A stretch of 64,000 nt of DNA, from NCBI GenBank assembly GCA_963971405.1, contig OZ020485.1, positions 40,359,469 through 40,423,468 on the forward strand. Reading direction: 5' to 3'. Shown here piece by piece: positions 44,953 through 55,443 of the stretch. This DNA is from Psococerastis gibbosa. Its lineage: Eukaryota > Arthropoda > Insecta > Psocodea > Psocidae. Both the position numbers and the translations under genes were made by a program. How positions within the stretch are numbered: position 1 is the stretch's first letter; each line of letters opens with the position of its first letter. The notes beneath the pieces were generated by a model, which saw nothing but the letters and a program-made list of their open reading frames with translations, did not search any database and was not told the origin of the DNA.

Positions 44953-47900
44953 TCACCGGATTTGAAACAATTGCTCGACCTTGTCAGCGACAAGTTGCGC
45001 AATAGCAAGGCTGGACGTGGCACCAGGGGAGGGTGCATTCCTACAATGTAGTATACGCTTGCCGAGTGAGTGCCGGCCGGTGTCGAAGACAAAGTCATCA
45101 ACTAGCTGCCCATCCCTGTCCAGAGCCTGCGCCCGCACACCTGCAGGTCCTCGGACAACATCACATGACTGCAAAGTAGGTACGAAGCGCTGAAGGTCAG
45201 CAACCTGTACAACAGAATTATACAGCATCTTGAACTTGTCTAAAACTGCAATAGCTTTCGATTTTTGATAAGCAGATAAATAAAAGTAGAACCCTGAGCA
45301 CTGGTGAGAAGAATTTGGAATAATTTTGCATTAGTATTTTGCGTTAGTATAGGAAGTAGTTCATAAAAACAGCTACTGTACGGTGTACGGTCGGTTCGTA
45401 CCACCAATTACTGCTGTAGGAGTCCTTTTTATCAGTTACTGGTCTAAGTCCACAGAGGCCCAAAGTCCGTACTCTTAAACACAACACTCGTAATAATTAT
45501 CAGCTAACCTGAAGTTTCATGGAAGCTGATTTCAGCAATTCTCGACTTCCAAAGCCTAGGTATCTCATTGCGAGTCGTCTGAATCCTCGGTACATAAGAA
45601 TCTCACTCAACTCCTTGACATTAATGTCAGTCCAGGTGTAGCCTTCTCTTCGGAACCCTAACACAGCATTCGGGCCAAGCCACACACTGCCATCCATACG
45701 AGGAGTGAAGTGGACGCCCAGAAATGGAAATCTAGGGTCTGGCACCTGCAAATAATGCGGTCAGTGGCATAAAGGCATTTTCATTAAGGAGACAAGGTAT
45801 TACTCATGCTTGAACTATGTATAATACGCAATAATACGAAATAAGGACCTGAATCTAAATCTCAGGCCGCGAGAGTAAGCCGATAAGGAAAAAATGGGCA
45901 CAAAGTGCAGAACTGAGGAAATTTGCATACGCTGCTAACTTAATCGGCATTTTGAATTAAAAGTTGGAGATTACGCAATTCTATGAACAATAGAAGCACT
46001 TAGAAGCCAAGGGGTGCAAGTGACATTTTTTACGATTTGGAGGTAAGTGCGCTATGCTGTTACTCTAGCTGCTCTTTATCATAGAAACCAACAGGAACAT
46101 CGGAATCTGTCATTTTGACAGTGCTAGAATTCATGGAATTCCAATGCCTATGTATTTTCAACTGAGGTACAACGTACAATACAAACTCAAATGTCAGTAA
46201 CCTCGAATATTTATTTTGTCAGTTGCACCCCTTCACCTCTAAGCGCTTCAATTAATACAAGCATTGTAAACAAACGACATGAAACACAGGGGTCTTCCAA
46301 AGCGGACGCACCGGCCTCAACCCAGTCTTAAATAACAATAGACAGGAGGATACTTACAGGGTAAATATTGCCATTAACTAGGCCGCTTTTCTCTGGTTTC
46401 AAGAGAAGATACTCCCCTCTGAAAGGCACAATGCGAGGTTCAGAAGAACAGCCAGACATAGTTGATAAGACATCAGAATGAAGGCCACCGCATGTGAGGA
46501 CGAAACGAGTCCTTATGCTCTGAGGATAGAACAGGAGTCAGGTGTAGATAAATTCTCTGGAAATACTTCGGAAGGGCATTCGATACAATGTGAGGAAAGA
46601 CTACAAAGATAACGCTCCATGGGCTTCATTAGCCTGAGCATGAGAATCTCCCTTTGAATCCAATTACCTTTAGTTGTGATTTAACTAAAACTGGATGTGA
46701 GTTTAATAAACCCGGTCCACTGCCAGGAGCTTCTTCAAATGCAGTTACAGGAAAGTTGAGAAAGACATCTCCACCGTTGCTGGTAAAATCTATGGCGTAC
46801 TTCTCAGTGACAGCAGCCCAATCCACAATGCCTGTATGTGGCGAGTGGATAGCTCTCCTCCCCTAAAATCATAGGCGGAAATTGATATCACATTATCAGA
46901 CGTTGTATATTTCCTACTATTTCTACGTAGGACATATCTGAATTTGCGGCAGAAGCCAAACTATATAATTTAGAACAGCCACCGGGCATATTTATCTGCA
47001 GCCACGTCTTACCTATCTATTGGAAATTAATACTGCCGAGAGGATTTCCGATACTTGGTCGGACGGAGACTCGTATCTGTACTTGGTTAAGTCATGCTTT
47101 CGCCTGTTACATTGCCTCAATTGTAAGCTTGTCTCAGCTTGTCCTTTATCGCTTGTAGCAGGGCTGGAACCGGAAATGTCAAGCTAAAAATCTGACTTTC
47201 CTGACCAAAAACATGAAAAATCTGACTTTTGCTGACCACTATTTAAAGTAACGAAAAATTAGAAAATTTAATCATCGAATGTAAATCATTATAAATACAT
47301 ACATATTGTAGCCTATGTTAATATTATTTTCTACCTTAATGATATTTCGAACAACTATGTTTAGCTACTTTGTTATAAAATGCATAAACATACTATAGTA
47401 TTGTATACTGAGCATGAGCGTATAAAATTTAACAATTCCAAAACTAAAATGAATTAAATCAGCGTCTTCATGGAAATAAGAAATATAGTATATTTCACAC
47501 GTCATCGCAAATCTTACAAATTACAGAAAGCCAACAATTTTTGGCAGTAACAGATTTAAGAAGTAGGAATATTTAATTGAAATTTCTTAAATAAAATTAC
47601 TTCTTTTTGAAAAAATCTGTAATTATTAATTTTTTCTTCTTCTCCACAATCTTTTCCACAGAATTAATTGTTTTACTTTCATTTTCAGCTTCCTTGTGTA
47701 TTTTTTTCGCACCCTCTAATAGGGCTGTTGCGATTGCAACCTCAACCATATCGTTTCTTTGCACTGCATTTTTCAACTTTTTATTGGCTTCATCCAGCAA
47801 TTTGCTTTCAATTTTTCTCTTTGCCGCCTGGTTAGCTTTTAGCTCTTTCAACCTGGACTCTTCCTCATCAATCGTATCTTTTTCTAACTTCATTCTTAAT

Positions 47901-50900
47901 TTTTTCTGTGCTTCTTCCAACTTCGATTCCTCAATTTCTTTTTTCATTCTATCTTCCTCTTCTGCTTTTTTCTTTTGTTCTTCAAGATATGATTTATAGG
48001 AGCTGCACGCAAATCTAGCCAAGTCACTAAGTTCTTTGTTCCAAGGCAGGAGCTCTGGCTTATAAAAATATTTATGTAATCCAGACTTCACAGTCATGGC
48101 AGCGTTTAGCGACCTTTCACACATGCTTGCTTTGTCGTCAGTCAAGTATCGGGCAGAATCGCTGAACCCACGCTCAACATTAGCATTTCCATGGGACATT
48201 GATAACACTGCTTTTACAACCTTGCTGACTGCTGGGAATGAAATGTCACCTGCATCCGTTTTTTTAGAAAAAAAATGTGCCCAATATTGATCTACAGGAA
48301 TATATTTTCCATCTTTCTGGATGGGCACATGATCAGCCTCATCTTGTAAAAGCTGCCACTCAGCGTGTAATATATTGAGGTCAACCTCAAAAGGCAGTGC
48401 ACTTGCTATAGATCTCACCCACTTCGCAGACGCAGGTGTCCTTCGCTCCTTAGGATTCAAGGCACGACAGGCTTTTACAAAAGTGTTGTTGATTGAACTT
48501 TTTTTTAGAATATGATTACAAGCACTTACATAGTGCTTTTGAGCTTTTGTTAAAAATCGTAAACTGTCCATTTCGTTCAGTTTGCTAATCTCACAGACAA
48601 TTTCATCGCCTAGAATTAATTTGACGGGTGAGATAAGGTTGTCGGGCAATAAAACTTTTTCACAAACACCTAAGGCTTTAATTGCGTCCGGCTTACACAC
48701 TTTATTAATCAACACTTTTGCCAATCGAACAAGTTCGTGATACAGAACATGTATCATGGGGCTGGAGCTCTGAAAGCTGCCGGTGAAGCGCGTAAATAAT
48801 TTGGCGCTTTCACAAATCAGTAATAATTGAGCCCGCATGTCACTTATTTTAAGTAGTTTCACTATTTCAAGGTATGTTTTGCTGGGCAGCAGTTTATTCC
48901 TCTTTTTAGGAATAAAAGTTAAAAAATACTGAAGTACAGCCTCCCACTGTTCCAGCATTCTGCTTGCTGCCGTTTCTAAAGTGAGCCAACGCGAGCTTAC
49001 ATGCTTTATAAAACTGTGCTGCTTTATACCCATTTGATTTTGAATCTCTCTGAAGTCGCTCAACCTTAAGGGCCAGCCATTCAAGAAATAGTAAACTTTT
49101 CGGATCAATTCTGAAGCGTCCTCGCCAATTTCCAATAAACCTTTTTCATACGCATTATGTATTACGTGAATGTTGCAGGATCCAATATTAATCAATGGCT
49201 TTCCTCTTATATTTAAAATTTGTTCAGATAAAAGGCGGTGTGTTTTCTTGTTGACATTAGGTCCATCCATGCCGAGCATCAACAATTTCGATAAAGGCAA
49301 ATTCGCTTCATTAATGCCTTCCAGGATTTTATCAGCTAAGATTTCACTTGTCGCTGAAGCAATAAAAAAAGTTCTCAGATGATGGCTTACTACTGCTTCT
49401 TGTTTTCCTGAATAGTATGTTACCATAAGTTGCAGTTCTTTTGCCCCAGCACTGTTCGTTGTTTCGTCAAACGACAGTGTGTAGTACGCATTGGTTAAGT
49501 CTTTGACGAGTTCATTCTTAAAAAATTGCCCTAGAGCTTCAGTTAGTAAATAGCGAAATTTTGTTCTACTAATGGAAAAATCCCCAACAGCACTCCCACC
49601 AAACATTGATGCAAAAAGTTCACCAAGGTTTTCACACGACGATGCAGACCAATTCTGGACTACACACTTCATCACCCATTGCAGTTCCGCCCATGTAGTG
49701 GCATCCCTGGGGCTGGTAACTTGAATTGCATTTATTGAGGGAGGAACCACAGGAGCTTCACTAGATACACTGGAACTGGACAGCCGAAGTTGCCCCGGAC
49801 ACAAATAGGGAGCGACAGCTTCCTTGTGTTTCGAAGAATCAGCATGTCTCTCAACAGTTTGAAAGCCAGATGTAATGCTGAAGGACTTCTTGCAAAATAA
49901 GCATAAAATATGCTCATCGTCTTGCTTTTTCCCCCACTTATTAATTGCCATGCCATTTGCATCTATTCTTGTCAACCAATAGTCTCTAACTTTACATTTT
50001 CCCATCTTCGGTTCTACCTGAAAATTATACAAATCATTAAAATTATTGAGTAGATTTAAAAATTAATTAAGTAAAAGTAATTAAAATAGACATCATTGTA
50101 CTATGGTAAATTGGCGGAGACTGGAAAATGAAAATATACCTAAATTAGCTCAGAACACCTTCGTTAAATCAAATTGGTTATTAGCTTTCCCAACTTAATA
50201 ATGCAGTAAAGAACACGTAGCTAGTACAATACACGTGTCTTTTTCTTTACCTATATAATTCACCGATTGAAATGAAATAATACTTTATTTAGGCTATATG
50301 ATTTAAGGTAATAATCCACCTAAGATACAGACGTACAGACCTACAATCTACGTACATACTGTAAGTTAGTCAAATTCAAAGGCACGTTTTACAGTACAAA
50401 GCCTATACAAGGCTATATTGCAATTTCCTTACTTCCTTAGACTTAAATTATTTCAATAATAGACATTTGACATTTCTTTTTTCTTAAACTAAAACTCTAC
50501 AAGCACTGAAATATGACCAAAATAGGTACAGTATTTTATATTTATAGTATGTATGTCCGATGAGTCCTCGCTCCTCGAGCCAGTAGCCACACTTTAGTGA
50601 TACACTGATACTTTTACTTAGACTTACCTTGTCGGCTTTGGCTTATCACTTATGAGTTTGAGTGTGAATAATAACTTAATAAGTTATATTTAAGTATATA
50701 ACGGCTACTTCAGCATGTAAGCCATATAATATTTTATAAGAAAACGCGTCGCTCAGTTGATTACAATAAGTTATTAAAGGAAACTCAGAAACGCGTTTAA
50801 AAATAGACAACAATGAAAACGCATCAACGCAACTACGAAGAACAAGAGCTGTAAAATGTAAATATCTAATAAGCGGCAGAAAAGTAAACAAAGTGAAAAG

Positions 50901-53900
50901 TGCGCCACTGAACTGCTGCCACTTCAAAGCAACCTAATGCTGGCAGCACCTTCTAGCGGATGCACGCCTTACTAGCCTGTTTGATGATAGAACCGGTTGT
51001 CACCGCAGTCAGTGCTGAAGAGCTGTTTTACTTTTGTCATAGTTGCAGAACACCACAAGTTATATATAGTTACACAATTTTAAATAGGCTATAATATATA
51101 TTAGGGGTATTCGCGCTGGTCTGCTTGCTTGCTAATCGAAACTTTTTTTTGTCGATTGACCAATCAAAAGGTCGCATTGACAAAAAAAAGTGTCAATAGA
51201 CAAGAAAAAGTTTCGATTAGCAAGCAAGCAGACCAGCGCGAATACCCCTATTATATTATCATTATACTGAATGAAATCTCACTTTTCTACCCGAAATGCA
51301 TATTTTCCTGACTTTCCTGACCAAATTCGTATTTTCCTGACTTTTGCTGACTTAAAACGAAAAATCTGACTTTCGTGGGAAAAACTGACCTAGTTCCAGC
51401 CCTGCTTGTAGCCGGTGGGGGTTGGCATCGATACCAGTTTGCCAACGGGCAAAAATGCATACGGGAACAATATAAATAATGTCCGAAATCCATGGGGTCG
51501 GTGGCATTGGACAAGGGACCAATGGGCCACTATAAATAGGCCTAGGTTCATAAAGTCCTTCAGGACGTTATTAATATTATTGGTAGGACGGACTGTAAGG
51601 ACACACGTCGCCCGGAACTTTTTCCGGACTTTTTTATGACTACTAAAGAATGCTTTATGGATGCAGGGATGAATCTGGATGTTGATTCCTGATCAAGAGA
51701 TTGCCTATAAAACCATGAACTTGAAGTATTCCTCCGAGAACAGCTTAGATAATGTTTGGGAATGAAATTGGGACCTCTATCTTCCCTTTTGGCAGGCATA
51801 CTTATTGTATATTATTTTTTTTAACATGTTATAGTTAATTTAATTTAATTTGTGCAATATTAGTTAGAATGTTTATGTGATCTATAGCACTTTGGTGAAT
51901 CAAGGATTGATTGAAGTTACTACTTACCACGCAATTTGGTTCATATTTGCTAATATCTTTGCCATCAACTATGATCATATCACGAACTTTGTTTTTTAAT
52001 CCCCGCTCGTATAAGTCGTCTAGTTGCTTCTCTTCCCGTTCATCAGTGGCAACTATAAGCTTACCACACTTTTTGAACGGAATATCTTTCTCAACGCAGT
52101 ACCTTTAAATGAAAGACGAATGGGTATCACAAGCAGTAAAGAGCATATAAGCACGTCACAGACGACCAGTGAATAAATTACTATATAATTACAAAAGGCT
52201 TTCACGGCCAGAGAACTTTACGAGATGACTAGTAATAATATTTCGCTATTATCTATGATTGAGTCAAAAAAAACGAAGTCTTTTGCACTATTGTAATTTG
52301 TAGGTAAATGCTCAGTCAGGCGGACTAACGGTATAACCGCAATCCTGCCAAGCCCAGATACTTCTAAATCCTCTAATTTTATATATATTACTAAAACGCA
52401 GGTATCCTACACGAAAAAATCGCTAGAAAGTTTCCGCATTCTATACAATACAATATATATTTCCTTTAAATTATACATGTAAAGTATAAGATAAAATCGT
52501 CAGAATGTCGTCAAAATCAGGTAGTTCTGTCATTGTCATTGTGCTAGTGCCTCAGTGACAGTGTAGAAAGCTTTCTCTAAGAGATGGTTTCTAAGCATTT
52601 AAGGAATGTTAAAAGCATTTCTCGCCGCTCCTAGTTCAATCGGGAGTTTTCTAAGGTAGGCGAAACCTTGTAGTATAGGATCCAGTCGCTCACACTTGGC
52701 TGTGCGTGGCGCTGGCCTTACAAGGTCTCCCCGTTGCCTCGTGTTGTAGGTGTGAGTGTCCCCGTTTTGTTTAAATGTCCCCCACACCTCAGGCTTTAAG
52801 ATATGTAAGATGCAGCTAAATATGTACAGACAGTACAGATTGTTAATGATTTGAAGTGAGAGCGACAACTGTCACGGGGTCCCAGTTTTAGCATGTATCG
52901 CACTCCCCTCTTTTGAAGCCTGAGTACAGCGTCCATGTTCCCTACGGAGGTCCCTCCCCAGGCCAATATGCCGTAGTTTATATGGCACATTACAAGTGAG
53001 CGGTAAGCCTGGAGAGTTACCTCTGGAGGACACACAGAGCTAAGGCGCCTGCCTACAAAGAGGCCAGTATTTAGTTTTTTTAATAGCTCAGCCACGTGGT
53101 TATTCCAGTTTAAGTCCTTGTCAACTTGCATTCCTAAGAATCTGACGCTGTCGGCTGCAGTTACTGGTTGTCCTGCTATGCATGGGTATATGTCAAGCTC
53201 AGGTTGGGAGTTAGAGAACACTTTTAGTTGCGTTTTTGTTTCGTTTAGCAAGATCTACATTATATCCTGTAAAGATCCACTCTGATCATGTTCAAACAGC
53301 GAAAGTGGTATTACTGGTATTTATGAACATTGATAGGCTAAATCTTTCATGGTAGCAGAAAGAAGCGGACACCAATTTGCATATTGTAGGTATATACACG
53401 TACCGTACTGAATAATAATAATTGCTAATTACTTGTATGTAAGATTCAAGCCTTCAACACAAAGTTGCGCTTTTAAACTGCCAGGCTTGTAGTAGATGCC
53501 AGCGTGAATAACACCGCTGTTATGACCACTTTGATGAGCAGCAAGTTTATTTTCCTTTTCTACAACGGCGAGTCGAATGGCCTTGTGTCGAAGAGATAAT
53601 TCCCGTGCTGTAGCCATTCCGACAATTCCCCCGCCAACAATAACCACGTCGTAACATTTTGAACTTCTGAAAACCGGCAAGGTGACATTTTTTACAACAT
53701 AACTTGGAAGCTTAAAATACGTAGGTCTATTAGGTAATCGTCTTATCAGTAAGTCGACAAAAATAGAAGCGTAGGCCTATGGCAGCCGGCAGGGAGGAAG
53801 GCCAGAAAGGTTGGAGGTTATGAGGCACATTTCTGCCCTTGCCCAACCCATTTGGCCATCCCTCATAACTAAGTTAAGCTTTTTTGATGACAGAAGGCAG

Positions 53901-54137
53901 GTAAAATACTAATATTGAAATGTGGCCTATTAATAAGCGGTATCAATCTTTTCAGGATGACTGCAGTGTTTGTGTTTAATTATTATCGCTTCAATATATA
54001 TGAATAATATTAGAAGTTGGTACTCACTGTTTCTTGGAGCATGACACCATGTGCTTATGGGTATTTCTTAACAATAAACTATTTAAAGAACTATTTCGAA
54101 AATGCAATAAATGCCTACAATTTTTTATTCCAGCCAT
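44953..54137 (-). CDS. L2HGDH: L-2-hydroxyglutarate dehydrogenase, mitochondrial, 7 exons
   Basis: FAD-dependent enzyme that oxidises L-2-hydroxyglutarate to 2-oxoglutarate. Minus-strand exons: 54137-54028, 53666-53433, 52102-51928, 46862-46668, 46519-46358, 45745-45509, 45228-44953; phases agree and the total is 462 residues, near the human length. Residues 1-36 ([20 protein letters not shown]...) are basic, hydroxylated and acid-poor, as in mitochondrial presequences. The FAD motif VIVGGGIVG has Gly48, Gly50 and Gly53. Family blocks follow: [72 protein letters not shown] and [15 protein letters not shown]. The last acceptor is uncertain: TTCAAG before ATG (45228) or ACAAG six bases earlier. 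Intron 3 (5.1 kb) holds the hAT element; LINE debris lies in intron 2. Confidence 0.93.
45990..46252. mobile_element. MITE in L2HGDH intron 5
   Basis: The left arm contains AAGGGGTGCAAGTGAC and the right arm GTCAGTTGCACCCCTT, inverted, with matching outer sequence (CTTAGAAG, CTCTAAGCG). A related right end is at 59872-60010 (GTCACTTGCACCCCATGG). No target duplication was confirmed. Confidence 0.6.
47060..47159 (+). repeat. Dispersed 260-bp repeat, copy 2, left part
   Basis: CTTGGTTAAGTCATGCTTTC to CTTTATCGCTTGTAG, interrupted by the hAT element. The right part resumes at 51406 (CTTGTAGCCGG). The uninterrupted equivalent is at 56475-56570. Confidence 0.75.
47597..50032 (-). CDS. hAT transposase (811 aa, intact)
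   Basis: DNA transposase of the hAT superfamily, encoded antisense to nothing else here and colinear with L2HGDH. The N-terminus (about 40-75) has a BED-like zinc finger: CLFC and HADSSKH. The RNase H core includes [17 protein letters not shown] (a catalytic Asp), [15 protein letters not shown] (second Asp region) and [14 protein letters not shown]. The C-terminal dimerisation block (about 640-690) reads [20 protein letters not shown]. Residues about 695-811 are Lys/Glu-rich and predicted coiled coil, unusual in length for hAT. The start may be M1 or M10 ([10 protein letters not shown]). No stops or frameshifts. Confidence 0.9.
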   Translation of the reverse strand: MYNFQVEPKMGKCKVRDYWLTRIDANGMAINKWGKKQDDEHILCLFCKKSFSITSGFQTVERHADSSKHKEAVAPYLCPGQLRLSSSSVSSEAPVVPPSINAIQVTSPRDATTWAELQWVMKCVVQNWSASSCENLGELFASMFGGSAVGDFSISRTKFRYLLTEALGQFFKNELVKDLTNAYYTLSFDETTNSAGAKELQLMVTYYSGKQEAVVSHHLRTFFIASATSEILADKILEGINEANLPLSKLLMLGMDGPNVNKKTHRLLSEQILNIRGKPLINIGSCNIHVIHNAYEKGLLEIGEDASELIRKVYYFLNGWPLRLSDFREIQNQMGIKQHSFIKHVSSRWLTLETAASRMLEQWEAVLQYFLTFIPKKRNKLLPSKTYLEIVKLLKISDMRAQLLLICESAKLFTRFTGSFQSSSPMIHVLYHELVRLAKVLINKVCKPDAIKALGVCEKVLLPDNLISPVKLILGDEIVCEISKLNEMDSLRFLTKAQKHYVSACNHILKKSSINNTFVKACRALNPKERRTPASAKWVRSIASALPFEVDLNILHAEWQLLQDEADHVPIQKDGKYIPVDQYWAHFFSKKTDAGDISFPAVSKVVKAVLSMSHGNANVERGFSDSARYLTDDKASMCERSLNAAMTVKSGLHKYFYKPELLPWNKELSDLARFACSSYKSYLEEQKKKAEEEDRMKKEIEESKLEEAQKKLRMKLEKDTIDEEESRLKELKANQAAKRKIESKLLDEANKKLKNAVQRNDMVEVAIATALLEGAKKIHKEAENESKTINSVEKIVEKKKKLIITDFFKKK
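51102..51250. mobile_element. 149-bp foldback element inside the hAT
   Basis: Arms of about 43 bp, TAGGGGTATTCGCGCTGGTC and onward, perfectly inverted at the right end. The centre has further small repeats (GTCGATTGACCAATC, GTGTCAATAGAC). It lies in the 5' leader side of the hAT element. Ends suggest a small hAT-type MITE. Confidence 0.75.
51406..51560 (+). repeat. Dispersed 260-bp repeat, copy 2, right part
   Basis: Continues the copy broken at 47159: TACCAGTTTGCCAACGGGCA and ATCCATGGGGTCGGTGGCAT. Confidence 0.75.
52310..52385 (-). repeat. SINE-like fragment
   Basis: Shares the tail AAGCCCAGA.ACTTCTAAATC / TCTAATTTT with 17980-18020. The part with the tRNA boxes is degenerate. Confidence 0.35.
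52599..53251 (-). pseudogene. LINE RT C-terminal remnant in L2HGDH intron 2
   Basis: Minus strand: 53251-52860 reads [40 protein letters not shown] and [12 protein letters not shown], the RT thumb and C-terminal region of CR1/Jockey-type LINEs. 52868-52599 continues in another frame with [11 protein letters not shown]. It is frameshifted near 52840 and lacks the catalytic palm. Confidence 0.8.
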
Positions 54138-54431
54138 TTTGTTGTTTACAAATAACTTGACAAAGTCAAAATGACAAATAAGTGAAATAACGACAGCCAG
54201 TGACGCCAACATTCAACGCCCAAGGTCAAATTTTTGAAAATAAATAAATACATAAAAAAAATATTTAAAATTTGGAAACAATGTGCTTAATTTAATAATT
54301 TTAACAATGAGAAAAGTGAAATCGGTGGATAATGCAGTTATAAATAGGACAAGAGCAAGCCGGAAGAAGGAATCTATCCAGGGAGGACTCTCAAGTATAA
54401 ATTTGCAAAAACAATAAAATTGTAAGTCTAA

Positions 54432-54835
54432 GGCGCGGTTTCCACCGACCGGCTAGGGCTAGATACAAAAACGGTGACGTGGTAACAGACATTCAAGACT
54501 TTGGCGGGGTTTCCACCGACCTCGCATTGCAGAATGCAAATGACATTGACGGAAATGTTTGTTTTTCTTTTTATAGAAATCAAGAAATCTATTAAAATGT
54601 TTGTGCTTAATTCATTTCCCATGACGCCATTTTCTAATTTTAGTTTGTGATTTTACTGTATGATCATTGATCAATTTTAACTATGGCATAGAGGAAAACA
54701 AACATTTCCGTCAATGTCACTTGCATTTGGCAAAGCGAGGTCGGTGGAAAACTCGCCTAAGTTTTGAATGTCTGCTACCACGTCACCGTATTTGTTTTTA
54801 GCCCTAGCCGGTTGGTGGTAGGTGGAAACCCCGCC
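54432..54835. mobile_element. Harbinger-like MITE, long form, copy 4
   Basis: Ends GGCGCGGTTTCCACCGACCG and its complement, flanked by TAA on both sides (54429-54431, 54836-54838). It lies between the divergent starts of L2HGDH (54137) and the MULE-derived gene (55444). Confidence 0.8.
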
Positions 54836-55443
54836 TAAAATAAAATGAATGTAAAATAACATTCAATTTATTTTAGGCGGTACTGAGTACTGATAGTAAT
54901 TACAAAGGTTCGTGACTTCGTGTATTCAGCTAGAATTGAGAAAGGTTTGAAAATAAAAGTTGCAAGAAATTTGGTTTTTAGTCATTAGCTGCATGTACTT
55001 TAATTTGTACAAGGCAACGGCAACGTTTTGGCTACGGTACTATATATATTATTATATTTACAACCAAAGGGTCATTATAACGAGATTACAGAGTTACGAA
55101 GTTACACACTGCACTGTACTTTACTGTGACGCGTACCGCGTGAGGGACAACACTCTTTCGGGACAGAGTTCTATGTGGTACTGCGTACAGGCTACGGTAC
55201 TGCTACATACAAGCTGTTTTTAATTGGCCCTAAATTAGGAGAACAGTAAGCCGGGGTGTTTTCCAGAAGTTTTCTGATACAACCGGGTCACTCACTGTAG
55301 GCTATGAATTATGATGTTGAAGATGTCTCGGTACGAAATTTTGGTGATGCCATTCCTGTAAAAGATCTCTATTACTTTCTTTTATTTTCAGGTGCAGAAC
55401 CAAAGCAATTGTTTGTTTCTTATTTAAATTAACAATTACTGTC

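Larger units (their letters stand above)
47160..51405 (-). mobile_element. Complete hAT transposon, 4.2 kb
   Basis: Ends CAGGGCTGGAAC and GTTCCAGCCCTG are inverted, and GCTTGTAG (or CTTGTAGC) is duplicated at the flanks: an 8-bp target duplication, the hAT hallmark. Both subterminal regions carry repeats of CTGACTTT(T/C) and CTGACC. It is inserted in L2HGDH intron 3, inside a copy of a dispersed repeat whose empty form is at 56460-56690. It encodes one intact transposase. Confidence 0.92.

Noticed and set aside
47607..47999. 130-codon Phe/Ser-rich plus-strand ORF
   Set aside because: Antisense shadow of the Lys/Glu-rich tail of the hAT transposase.
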